A stretch of 25,414 nt of DNA from JBEBXQ01 sp040391535 (GTDB lineage Bacteria; Bacteroidota; Bacteroidia; Cytophagales; Spirosomataceae). The notes under the pieces were generated by a model. It had not been told where the DNA came from, ran no database searches, and was given only the letters and a program-made list of their open reading frames with translations. Numbering within the stretch: the stretch's first letter is position 1; every line of letters begins with the position of its first letter. The stretch spans positions 1 to 25,414 of the forward strand of contig JBEBXQ010000069.1 in assembly GCA_040391535.1 (NCBI GenBank), given 5' to 3'. A program made the position numbers and the translations under genes. Of this stretch, positions 15,339 to 23,669 are shown one piece after another.

Positions 15339-16499
15339 ATGGCCAAAAAAACTGACCAGAAAAATAAATCAGCTTTCAGAGAATGGGTGGATTCTATCGT
15401 TTTCGCGGTAGTAGCCGCTACTTTAATCCGCTGGCTTTTCTTTGAAGCGTATGTTATTCCGACTCCCTCCATGGAAAATACCCTGTTAGTCGGAGACTAT
15501 TTGTTCGTTAGCAAGCTTCACTACGGGACCAGAACTCCCAAAACCCCTTTGCAGGTACCATTGACCCACCAGAAAATATGGGGAACGGATATACCTTCTT
15601 ATACTGATCTCATTCAGCTGCCGCAGTTCAGACTGCCTGGTTTTTCGGATGTTAAAAGAGGTGACGTAGTGGTATTCAACCTGCCGGTTGAGCATCCTGA
15701 ACAGGTGGCAAAATACAGCCAGGTGTTACCTGACCTGCAAGGCCATCCTGTAGATCTGCGTGTCAATTATATTAAACGTTGTGTAGGTATCGGAGGCGAT
15801 AAATTTGAAATCCGTGACGGGCAGGTTTATATCAATGATCAGCCGGAGCAAAATCCGGAGCGTATGGAAAGCGAGTATTTTGTCATTACCAATACGCCTG
15901 TCAACGAGTCAAAGGTATTCCGTGAAAATGGTATACGTGATCCGTTGATGTATCATGAAACTTATAATGATACCATTCCTTCCAATGATGTCTCAGGATA
16001 TGTTATCAAGACTACTGAAGGTAAAATTGAAAAGCTGAAGGCGGAATATGATTTTGTAAAGAGCGTTCAGAAGATCAATGCACCGAAAGGAGAGTATACC
16101 AGTTATCTGTATCCGCGTTATGATTCGTTGCGCTGGAATCAGGACAATTATGGTCCGTTTGTTATTCCGGCTGAAAACATGACAGTCGAACTGACTCCCG
16201 AAAATATTGCCATGTATGGAGAGGTTATCCGCTTTTATGACGGCAATGAAAATGTGGTGATAGACAATAACAAGGTGAGTATTGACGGAAAGGAGGTCAC
16301 TTCCTATACGTTCAGGCAGGATTATTACTTTGTAATGGGTGATAACCGCCATAACTCCGCTGATTCACGCTATTGGGGTTTTGTACCCAAAGATCATATT
16401 GTTGGGAAAGCAGTGTTTGTATGGATGTCTGTAAATGATATGGCAACAGGGTTAATGGATAAGCTTCGCTGGAGCCGCATTTTCAGAACGATCGACTAA
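15339..16499 (+). CDS. lepB: Signal peptidase I
   Basis: Membrane-bound serine protease that removes signal peptides from exported proteins. 386 residues. One transmembrane helix (about 17-35) precedes the catalytic Ser44 in the PTPSMENTL box. The general-base Lys146 is in YIKRCVGIGGD, and the last conserved box GDNRHNSADSR begins at Gly334. The spacing is larger than in E. coli LepB (Ser90, Lys145, last box near 272): roughly 45 extra residues separate Ser and Lys, and about 60 more separate Lys and the last box. Enlarged forms are usual in this phylum. It is the natural processing enzyme for exported products in this window with Sec signals, such as the DUF5686 and DUF5683 proteins. Confidence 0.96.
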   Translation: MAKKTDQKNKSAFREWVDSIVFAVVAATLIRWLFFEAYVIPTPSMENTLLVGDYLFVSKLHYGTRTPKTPLQVPLTHQKIWGTDIPSYTDLIQLPQFRLPGFSDVKRGDVVVFNLPVEHPEQVAKYSQVLPDLQGHPVDLRVNYIKRCVGIGGDKFEIRDGQVYINDQPEQNPERMESEYFVITNTPVNESKVFRENGIRDPLMYHETYNDTIPSNDVSGYVIKTTEGKIEKLKAEYDFVKSVQKINAPKGEYTSYLYPRYDSLRWNQDNYGPFVIPAENMTVELTPENIAMYGEVIRFYDGNENVVIDNNKVSIDGKEVTSYTFRQDYYFVMGDNRHNSADSRYWGFVPKDHIVGKAVFVWMSVNDMATGLMDKLRWSRIFRTID

Positions 16500-16520
16500 G
16501 CATAACCACAGGGAATCCTG

Positions 16521-17273
16521 ATGCATGATTTTTCAAATTTATTAAACGGCACCACAGAATGGGTGCTGTTTTTTTTATGTGCTGTCATTCTGGGGATGAC
16601 CAAAACCGGGATTCAGGGGTTAGGCATTCTCACCGTTCCGATATTCGCCTGGCTGTTCGGGGCTAAAAATTCAACTGGTATATTACTGCCGATTATCTGT
16701 TTCGCCGATTTTATGGCGATTATGTATTACAGAACGAATCTGAAACTCAGAAATATTTTCAGGCTGCTGCCCTGGACGCTGGCCGGACTGGTATTGGCGC
16801 TGATGGTAGATCAGATGATTCCTCCTGCGGGATTCAGACAGCTGATGGCTTTTTGTATTCTGCTGGGACTCATTGTGATGTTCTGGTCAGAAAGAAAGGG
16901 GCAGACATCCATTACCGCATCTGTCTGGTATGCGCCGTTTTTTGGATTAATGGTCGGGTTTGCCACGATGATAGGAAACGCCGCCGGCCCTATCCTGACG
17001 GTTTATCTGCTTTCCATGCGCCTGCCCAAATACGAGTTTGTCAGTACGGCAGCCTGGTTTATTATGTTTGTGAATCTGCTGAAGGTACCGTTGCAGGTGT
17101 TTGTCTGGGATAATATCAGTATGGAAATATTTTTGCTGGATTTATATACCTTACCATTTCTGGGGCTTGGCGCACTGATCGGTGTCAGGCTGGTCAAGGT
17201 AATTCCCGAATTACTTTTCAGAAAGCTGATGATTATTCTTACCGTGCTTTCTACTTTGATGCTGTTGATTTAA
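16521..17273 (+). CDS. TauE/SafE-family permease
   Basis: Inner-membrane protein of 250 residues with about eight hydrophobic helices, two TauE/SafE halves (COG0730). The first half shows GMTKTGIQGLGILTVPIFAW and GILLPIICFADFMA, the second GLMVGFATMIGNAAGPILTV; this Gly/Pro-rich paired pattern identifies the family. Some members export sulfite or sulfoacetate-type anions, but the substrate cannot be predicted here. It starts 21 bases after lepB, so it is probably the last gene of that transcript, and a hairpin terminator follows. Confidence 0.88.
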   Translation: MHDFSNLLNGTTEWVLFFLCAVILGMTKTGIQGLGILTVPIFAWLFGAKNSTGILLPIICFADFMAIMYYRTNLKLRNIFRLLPWTLAGLVLALMVDQMIPPAGFRQLMAFCILLGLIVMFWSERKGQTSITASVWYAPFFGLMVGFATMIGNAAGPILTVYLLSMRLPKYEFVSTAAWFIMFVNLLKVPLQVFVWDNISMEIFLLDLYTLPFLGLGALIGVRLVKVIPELLFRKLMIILTVLSTLMLLI

Positions 17274-17299
17274 GCAAAGCAAACCGTATGTATACGGGA

Positions 17300-17354
17300 G
17301 AAAAGGGGACAAGAGGCCGATAAATAAAGTGTGATCTTTCTCTTATCCCCGTTT
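17300..17354. terminator. Bidirectional terminator between convergent transcripts
   Basis: AAAAGGGGACAAGAG (17300-17314) pairs with CTCTTATCCCCGTTTT (17339-17354), 12 pairs with two single mismatches, loop 24 bases. On the plus strand it runs into TTTTAATTTT; on the minus strand the stem ends in TTTTCT. It sits between the stop codons of the TauE/SafE gene and the adaptor gene. A small palindrome, CCGTAT-GT-ATACGG (17283-17296), lies beside it. Confidence 0.7.
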
Positions 17355-17360
17355 TAATTT

Positions 17361-18620
17361 TCAATGGACGTGCCCGTCGCTGCTGTCAGCCATTTTTGCG
17401 TTGATGAAAAAGGCTCCTTTGGTTACAATTTCAGCATTTGAAGGTAAATCATCAATTAAGATAATCGCCGTATACCCTAACTCTGAAACGCCCTTCAGTA
17501 TCTCTATTTTCTCAAAAGTGACTTCGTTTTTTGCTTCGTGAAGATGATCATGTCCTTCACCATCTTCATGATCATGGGTTTCCTCCGGCGCATCTCTGAC
17601 CGCAAAAATGAAATATCTACCATCAGCATTTACAATGGCATCATTCGGGACAGCAGGTGTTGTTGCTTTATCAAGGCTCACCAGCCCGGTTACATTCATA
17701 CCATCGATCAGGCCGGATTTATTACCGGTAACATCGCAATGTACAGAGATGGTTTTGCTGTTATTTTCAAAGGAAGAACCGATACTATAGACCCGTGCAT
17801 CATATTCGTTTACGGGATTGTTGGTAAGGGTAAAATGAATGATCTGTCCTACCTTCAGTTTTGGCAGATCTTTCTCAAATACCTGCAGATCCAGGTGTAA
17901 CCGCGCATTGTCAACGATTTCTGCCAGGGGTGATGATACATCTGCATAGCTGCCGATCCTGGCAAACAGATTGCTGATCGTGCCGTTGATCGGGCTTACC
18001 ACAGCCAGTGACGACTGTAGATTCGCGTTGCTCACCTTATCCGGGTCAATACCCATCAGCTGAATCTGTTTCCTTAAAGAAGCCTTTCTCACACTGAGCG
18101 AATTGATTTCGGCATCGGCGGTTTGTTTGTTTTTTAATGCGCCGGCGCCGCCGTCGTTCAGTGCCTGCTGACGTTGTGCTTCCTGTTCAGCAAAAACAAT
18201 ACGGCTGGAAACCGCCAGATATTCTTCCTGCAACTGGATGAACTGCGGGTTCTCGATTGTGGCTAAAACCTGTCCTTTTTTTACATAATCTCCCATTTGA
18301 AAATTCAGGGATTTGATAACACCTCCGAACAGGGAAGTAACATTAGCCTGAAAATTGTTGGGTACGCGAAGATTACCGTTTGCTTTGATGGTAGCGGTAA
18401 GCTGCTTTTGTTCAATCCGGCCAAACTTTATTTTTACCGTATTGATTTGTTCCTTCGTCAGATGCACGCTGGTGGGAGGTACCTCATCCTGATGTGACGT
18501 TGTTTCTTCCTGACCATGCTTATGGCCGTCATTTTCTTTATGATTACTGCAGGCATTCGACATGAGAACGGCTGCTATTAATCCCGTTGCCAGGATGATC
18601 TTATTTATTTTGAAATACAT
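17361..18620 (-). CDS. Heavy-metal RND efflux periplasmic adaptor (CusB/CzcB type)
   Basis: Membrane-fusion protein of 419 residues that bridges the inner-membrane pump and the outer-membrane factor. The signal peptide ends near Cys24 (SNAC), so it is probably a lipoprotein. Order: His-rich N-terminal tract (NHKENDGHKHGQ, about 25-45), beta-barrel/lipoyl start (IKANGNLRVP, QMGDYVKKGQVLATIE), a helical hairpin (about 130-205), second lipoyl half (VVSPINGTISNLFARIGSYA), barrel, membrane-proximal domain. A second His/Asp/Glu-rich tract (ETHDHEDGEGHDHLHE) is inserted near residue 350, and the protein ends in GHVH. The histidines suggest Zn/Co/Ni/Cu binding; the metal cannot be fixed. It starts 8 bases after the pump gene, in the same operon. 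Confidence 0.95.
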   Translation of the reverse strand: MYFKINKIILATGLIAAVLMSNACSNHKENDGHKHGQEETTSHQDEVPPTSVHLTKEQINTVKIKFGRIEQKQLTATIKANGNLRVPNNFQANVTSLFGGVIKSLNFQMGDYVKKGQVLATIENPQFIQLQEEYLAVSSRIVFAEQEAQRQQALNDGGAGALKNKQTADAEINSLSVRKASLRKQIQLMGIDPDKVSNANLQSSLAVVSPINGTISNLFARIGSYADVSSPLAEIVDNARLHLDLQVFEKDLPKLKVGQIIHFTLTNNPVNEYDARVYSIGSSFENNSKTISVHCDVTGNKSGLIDGMNVTGLVSLDKATTPAVPNDAIVNADGRYFIFAVRDAPEETHDHEDGEGHDHLHEAKNEVTFEKIEILKGVSELGYTAIILIDDLPSNAEIVTKGAFFINAKMADSSDGHVH

Positions 18621-18628
18621 GATGTCTG

Positions 18629-21600
18629 TTATTGATTGATTAGCGACATGATATAAATGACCGATTGATTGATTTGCCAGACCGACTGGAGATACTTTAG
18701 CTGTATATCAGTAGCTGTCTGTAATCCGAAGAGGTATTCAACGTGAGAGATATCTCCGGTTTTGTAACTTAACTGACCCGACTCAACGATTTCACCGGCA
18801 TTGGGCAATGCCTGATTCCGGAAATAATTATATTGAGAAACCGCCTGCTCATACTGAAGCCAGGCATTCTTCAGATCTGTTTCCAGTTGTTCCTGTTGCC
18901 ATCGGGCTGCAGCTTCTGATGACTGCTTTTGGTACTCAAGAGAACGGATACGGGATTTGGTGGCACCATAAGTAATGGGAATGCTGATCCCGAAATTCAT
19001 ACTTTGAAACCGTTTGGCTGCATTGAAATAGATTTCCTGCTGGTTAATATTCTGGTAGCCGGTCAGGGATTGATTGCTGTAACCGATCGAAAAATCAGGT
19101 AATCCGCTGGCTCTTTCTACGTTTTTACTTTGCTCTGCGATTTTTGCCTCCTGATATAATGCCTGAATCCGGGGGTGACTGGCTATACTATTACTATCCA
19201 GTACCCTACTCAGCAGAAGCGGCCGGTACTCATTTCCTGTCCGGATCTGAAAGTCTTCTTCCGTCTGCATCAGAGTTTTTAAACTATTGTATGCATTTTG
19301 TCTTAAAACTTCATTTTGCCTGTAAAGCAGATTGATTTCGCCTCGTTTCGTTTCAGCCGTACTGATATCTATTTTTCTGGTATCTCCCGTTCTGTAGCGA
19401 AGTGACGCGATCCGGATAAAATCAATGAACAGACTATCCAGGTAAAGTAATTTCTCAGCATTATGCTGTAAGTATTCGAGCTGATAATAATAACTGCGGA
19501 CCTGACTTTTCAGCTCATTGACCGATAATTCCTTTTGCCATTCCATGCCTTTCGACTGCGCATCGAATAATTTCTTTTTGGCACCAATGAGAGACGGAAA
19601 AGGAAGGGTCTGTGAAATCTGAAAAGCATTATCAAACGAATGGCTGTTATACTGGCCCAGTTGAGTGCCCAACTCAGATTTAGGTAACTCAAAAGCGGAT
19701 TTTGATAAACTTTGTACCGATTGAACAGCCAGATCCTTAGCCTTTATTTCCGGATTGTTTTCCAAAGCAATACGGATTGCTTCCTCAACGGTAACGGGTT
19801 TTGTCTGCGCGCCAGCAATATATCCGCAGCCCGACAGCATAATAACGGTAATGGTACGCTTCAGCTTTGATTGATTAAGGAATGTAAACCCTGTATTAAA
19901 AATCAGGTACAGCAATGGCAGTACAAACAACGTCAGTAATGTAGCTGAAATCAGTCCCCCGATTACTACCGTTGCCAGCGGACGCTGAACTTCTGCACCT
20001 GCGCTGGTACTTAATGCCATGGGCAAAAAACCAAGGCTTGCTACAGTGGCGGTCATAAGCACAGGACGCAGCCGGGTTTTGGTGCCTTCAATAATCCGTG
20101 GAATAATCTCGTTCCAGCCTTCTTTTTCCAGCCGGTTGAATGTGGCAATCAGTACAATTCCATTGAGGACGGCAACCCCGAAAAGCGCAATAAAACCTAC
20201 TCCCGCTGAAATACTGAAGGGCATGTCACGGATCAGTAACGCGAAAACGCCACCAATGGCACTCATCGGGATAGAAGCAAATACCAGCACGGCTTCTTTA
20301 ACCGAATGAAATGTAAAATACAGCAAAACAAAAATCAGGAGCAGTGAAAACGGTACCGCTATCAACAGGCGGTTGGTCGCTTTCTGCAGGTTTTCAAATT
20401 GTCCGCCATAGGTAAAATAATAGGCCGGAGGCAGTTGTACTTCCCGGTTCAGTTTTTCCTGAATTTCCTTCACCACACTCGCCACATCCCTGTCCTGCAC
20501 ATTGAAGCCAATATAAATTCTTCTTTTACCGCCTTCCCGGCTGATCTGAGCAGGACCCGACTTATAGTCTACACTTGCGATCTGCGAAAGAGGGATCTGG
20601 TCGCCATTAGGCATGGGTATGAACAGATTGCCCACATCTTCGATAGATCCCCGGTGAAGGCTGTCGAGGCGGATTACCAGATCAAATTTCCGTTCATTTT
20701 CATAGACTACTCCTGCCGGTTGTCCGGCAAATGCCGTGCTTACAATACTGTTGATATCCTCAATGTTCAATCCGTAATTGGCGATCCTGGTACGGTCATA
20801 TTCAATATTGATTTGTGGTAATCCGGCAGTCTTTTCTATCTGCGGAGTGGTTACTCCGTTCACCGTTTGTATACTATTGTTTGCCTTTTGAGCATAAATC
20901 AGAAGCGAGTCCAGGTTTTCTCCGAAAATTTTCACGGCTACATCCTGCCTGATACCAGTCATCAGTTCGTTGAACCGCATCTGAATAGGCTGATTGGCTT
21001 CAAAGAACACACCCGGAATATTCTCCAGTTTTTCCATCATTTGCCGGGATAATTCCTGATAGCTTTTTCTGGTTTTCCATTCTTTCTGTGGTTTTAAGAT
21101 AATGATAAGGTCGGTTGCTTCCGGAGGCATCGGGTCTGTCGGCACTTCGGCGGTCCCCGTCTTACCGACCACCATTTTTACCTCGTCAAATTCTCTGATC
21201 ATTCGGGACGCCTGCATAGAAGTTTCCAGACTCTGGCTTAAGGAAGTACCCTGAGGCAAAATACAGTGAAAGGCAAAATCACCTTCACCCAGAGCGGGCA
21301 GAAATTCACCTCCCATTCTTGAGAATAAAAACAGGCTTAAAATAAATAAACCGACAGCCAGCCCTGTTACTGCATATTTTATGCGGATTACTTTTTCCAG
21401 TAAAGGCTGATAGATACTTTGGAGGAAAGCCATCATTTTGTCTGAAAAGTTCTTTCGGATAGTAACCTGCTTAGGCAGAAATAAGGCACACATCATCGGA
21501 ATGTACGTAAAAGAAAGGATCAGGGCACCCAGTATCGCGAAACCAACGGTTTTGGCCATAGGTGTGAACATTTTTCCTTCGATACCTGTCAGCGTCAGAA

Positions 21601-22987
21601 TCGGGATATAAACGATGAGAATAATAATTTCGCCGAAGGCGGCGCTGGTCCGGATTTCTGCCGCTGACCTGAATACCTCTTCATCCATTTCCTGTTGCGT
21701 AAGCTTCACGACCGATTTTCTGAGTCCCAGATGATGCATGGCAGCTTCTGTAACAATCAGGGACCCGTCAACGATTAACCCGAAATCAATAGCACCCAGG
21801 CTCATCAGATTCGCACTTACACCGAAAAGGTTCATCATGCCCAATGCAAATAACATGGAAAGAGGAATGGCGGAAGCTACAATCAATCCGGCCCTGAAAT
21901 TGCCAAGAAACAGAATCAATACGAAAACGACAATCAGCGCACCTTCTATCAGGTTTTTTTGAACCGTACTGATAACCCGTCCTACGAGATCGGTGCGGTC
22001 GAGATAGGATTCGATGACTACATCATCCGGCAGTGCCTTCTGGATAGTCGGAATTTTGTCTTTGATGCGCCTGACTACCTCATTACTGTTTTCTCCTTTG
22101 AGCATCAATACTATACCCCCGACCACATCGGCTTCGCCGTTATAGGTCATTGCTCCGTAACGGACAGCACTTCCCAAACGGACTTCTGCTACGTCTTTCA
22201 CAAATACAGGTACAGCGGAAGGGTTACTTTTGACAACGATATTGCCTATATCTTCCAAAGAGGTAACCAAGCCGATTCCTCTGATAAAATAAGCATTGGG
22301 TTTTTTGTCGATGTAAGCGCCACCGGTATTCTGATTATTTTTTTCCAGTGCCGTGAAAATATCAGGAATGCTGACACCCATTGCCTTTAAGCGATCCGGG
22401 TTGACTGCTACTTCGTACTGTTTCAGCAAGCCGCCGAAACTGTTGATCTCTGCTATTCCGGGAGTGCCGTAAAGTTGCCGGGCAACGATCCAGTCCTGCA
22501 TCGTGCGCAGATCCATTGCCGAATACTTGTTTTCACTGCCTTCTTTAGGATGCAGAATGTACTGATACACTTCTCCAAGGCCTGTACTCACCGGTGCCAG
22601 CTCAGGCCGGCCTATACCACGGGGGATCTGTTCTTCGGCTTCTTTTAACCGTTCATTGACCAGCTGTCTGGCAAAATAGATATTGGTTTCGTCATTAAAT
22701 ACAACCGTTACAACCGACAGGCCAAAGCGGGATATACTTCTGATTTCTTCCACTTTGGGAAGATTGACAACACTTTGTTCTATCGGAAATGTAACCAGTT
22801 GTTCTACTTCCTGTCCGGCTAAAGTAGGACAAAGCGTAATAATCTGTACCTGATTATTGGTGATATCAGGCTGAGCATCGATAGGGAGCCGGCCAGCACT
22901 CCAGACTCCCCAGATGATGAGAAACAAGGTCATCAGACAGATAACGAATTTGTTTCTTATTGAAAATTTTATAATACTATTCAGCAC
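18629..22987 (-). CDS. CzcA/CusA heavy-metal RND pump fused to an outer-membrane factor
   Basis: Proton-driven metal exporter, 1452 residues. Residues 1 to about 1035 are a complete RND pump: N-terminal helix, two large periplasmic loops, twelve membrane helices, and the HME-RND signature GAIDFGLIVDGSLIVTE with D401, D407 and E414, equivalent to the proton-relay D402, D408 and E415 of Cupriavidus CzcA. Residues about 1065-1452 are a TolC/CzcC-type outer-membrane factor with two OEP repeats (VTVEEAIRIALENNPEI; later YRTGDTRKIDIS and YKTGDISHVEYLFG). A signal-peptide-like stretch (KLKR, short hydrophobic core, LSGC at 1051-1054, then AGAQ at 1058-1061) joins them. Fused forms of about this length occur in other Bacteroidota. 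The metal specificity is not determined. Confidence 0.95.
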   Translation of the reverse strand: MLNSIIKFSIRNKFVICLMTLFLIIWGVWSAGRLPIDAQPDITNNQVQIITLCPTLAGQEVEQLVTFPIEQSVVNLPKVEEIRSISRFGLSVVTVVFNDETNIYFARQLVNERLKEAEEQIPRGIGRPELAPVSTGLGEVYQYILHPKEGSENKYSAMDLRTMQDWIVARQLYGTPGIAEINSFGGLLKQYEVAVNPDRLKAMGVSIPDIFTALEKNNQNTGGAYIDKKPNAYFIRGIGLVTSLEDIGNIVVKSNPSAVPVFVKDVAEVRLGSAVRYGAMTYNGEADVVGGIVLMLKGENSNEVVRRIKDKIPTIQKALPDDVVIESYLDRTDLVGRVISTVQKNLIEGALIVVFVLILFLGNFRAGLIVASAIPLSMLFALGMMNLFGVSANLMSLGAIDFGLIVDGSLIVTEAAMHHLGLRKSVVKLTQQEMDEEVFRSAAEIRTSAAFGEIIILIVYIPILTLTGIEGKMFTPMAKTVGFAILGALILSFTYIPMMCALFLPKQVTIRKNFSDKMMAFLQSIYQPLLEKVIRIKYAVTGLAVGLFILSLFLFSRMGGEFLPALGEGDFAFHCILPQGTSLSQSLETSMQASRMIREFDEVKMVVGKTGTAEVPTDPMPPEATDLIIILKPQKEWKTRKSYQELSRQMMEKLENIPGVFFEANQPIQMRFNELMTGIRQDVAVKIFGENLDSLLIYAQKANNSIQTVNGVTTPQIEKTAGLPQINIEYDRTRIANYGLNIEDINSIVSTAFAGQPAGVVYENERKFDLVIRLDSLHRGSIEDVGNLFIPMPNGDQIPLSQIASVDYKSGPAQISREGGKRRIYIGFNVQDRDVASVVKEIQEKLNREVQLPPAYYFTYGGQFENLQKATNRLLIAVPFSLLLIFVLLYFTFHSVKEAVLVFASIPMSAIGGVFALLIRDMPFSISAGVGFIALFGVAVLNGIVLIATFNRLEKEGWNEIIPRIIEGTKTRLRPVLMTATVASLGFLPMALSTSAGAEVQRPLATVVIGGLISATLLTLFVLPLLYLIFNTGFTFLNQSKLKRTITVIMLSGCGYIAGAQTKPVTVEEAIRIALENNPEIKAKDLAVQSVQSLSKSAFELPKSELGTQLGQYNSHSFDNAFQISQTLPFPSLIGAKKKLFDAQSKGMEWQKELSVNELKSQVRSYYYQLEYLQHNAEKLLYLDSLFIDFIRIASLRYRTGDTRKIDISTAETKRGEINLLYRQNEVLRQNAYNSLKTLMQTEEDFQIRTGNEYRPLLLSRVLDSNSIASHPRIQALYQEAKIAEQSKNVERASGLPDFSIGYSNQSLTGYQNINQQEIYFNAAKRFQSMNFGISIPITYGATKSRIRSLEYQKQSSEAAARWQQEQLETDLKNAWLQYEQAVSQYNYFRNQALPNAGEIVESGQLSYKTGDISHVEYLFGLQTATDIQLKYLQSVWQINQSVIYIMSLINQ

Positions 22988-23136
22988 GTTATTTGAACAT
23001 TAATTCATTAATAATGAGTGATATGCCAAAGGGTGATATTCGCATACAGCAAATAAACCGCATCGGATGAATGACACTATCCGCGTGCTTATTCAGGATA
23101 AGTAAGCCGGGTAGCGATTCAGGAATCTTTCAATAA

Positions 23137-23469
23137 TTAAGAATTAATCTGAGGCGGTTGCCAGATATTTCCGTAGAAGCCGGAAACGATATGAGGGTTA
23201 TTGTAGGTAATGATTTGTTTCAGTTCTTCTGTTTCGGGTATACTGAAACTGTATGTCCGGAACTGAAATACAAATCCGGGAATAACTCCGCAACAATCAC
23301 ACAGGCAAAAAGGCCCACACAAATCCTGTGCGTGCGCGTGATTGTGATTCTCCTGTAATTGTTCAGTCTGAAAGGATGAAAAGAGGGGATCAGTATTTTG
23401 CACATCGGTACAGGGCATAATGGATAATGCCAGAAAATAGACCGCAAAAATGAATAGTATATATTTCAT
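23137..23469 (-). CDS. DUF6660-like exported Cys/His-rich protein
   Basis: Small exported protein of 110 residues: N-terminal signal (about 1-19, YILFIFAVYFLALSIMPC), then an acidic/Gln-rich linker, a His cluster NHNHAHAQ and a cysteine cluster CGPFCLCDCC (about 52-66), then a hydrophobic C-terminal half without clear motifs. This matches the pattern I know as DUF6660, usually found just upstream of CzcA-type pumps in Bacteroidota. The His and Cys clusters suggest a periplasmic metal-binding or metal-handing role; this is inference. It is 149 bases upstream of the pump gene on the same strand and is probably the first gene of the efflux operon. Confidence 0.75.
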   Translation of the reverse strand: MKYILFIFAVYFLALSIMPCTDVQNTDPLFSSFQTEQLQENHNHAHAQDLCGPFCLCDCCGVIPGFVFQFRTYSFSIPETEELKQIITYNNPHIVSGFYGNIWQPPQINS

Positions 23470-23607
23470 CCTGACGGTAAAGTTAATGCTTTTTAGGCGT
23501 AAAGCGCAAAACAGTGATTCATTTTCTGATACGATTTGCCTGCAGTTGATCTGTTGGATAGGAGTGAGGGAATACTACTGAAAACAGAGTGGATAATATC
23601 TTAAACA

Positions 23608-23638
23608 GCAAATGCTGCCCGTTGAAGGCAGCATTTGC
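23608..23638 (-). terminator. Hairpin terminator of glyS
   Basis: A perfect 12-base inverted repeat, GCAAATGCTGCC (23608-23619) and GGCAGCATTTGC (23627-23638), with a 7-base loop, 31 bases past the glyS stop codon. On the minus strand it is followed by TGTTTAAG, a weak T-rich tail. The remaining 23470-23607 holds nothing else I can identify. Confidence 0.65.
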
Positions 23639-23669
23639 GGGTATGGGTGAATTCTCTCTCTGAGAAAAA

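Noticed and set aside
14987..15472. Minus-strand open frame (161 codons) across dapB and lepB
   Set aside because: Opposes two certain genes, including their conserved motifs; no homology that I recognise.
18640..18675. Short ATTGATTG repeats at the end of the pump gene
   Set aside because: They encode the normal C-terminal Ile/Asn/Gln residues and are too short to count as a repeat element.
21959..22390. Open frame on the plus strand (143 codons) inside the pump gene
   Set aside because: Antisense to well conserved CzcA sequence; a shadow frame.
23488..23505. Dyad GCTTT-N8-AAAGC upstream of the DUF6660 gene
   Set aside because: Five-base arms in a single copy with no promoter element beside it; too weak to call an operator.
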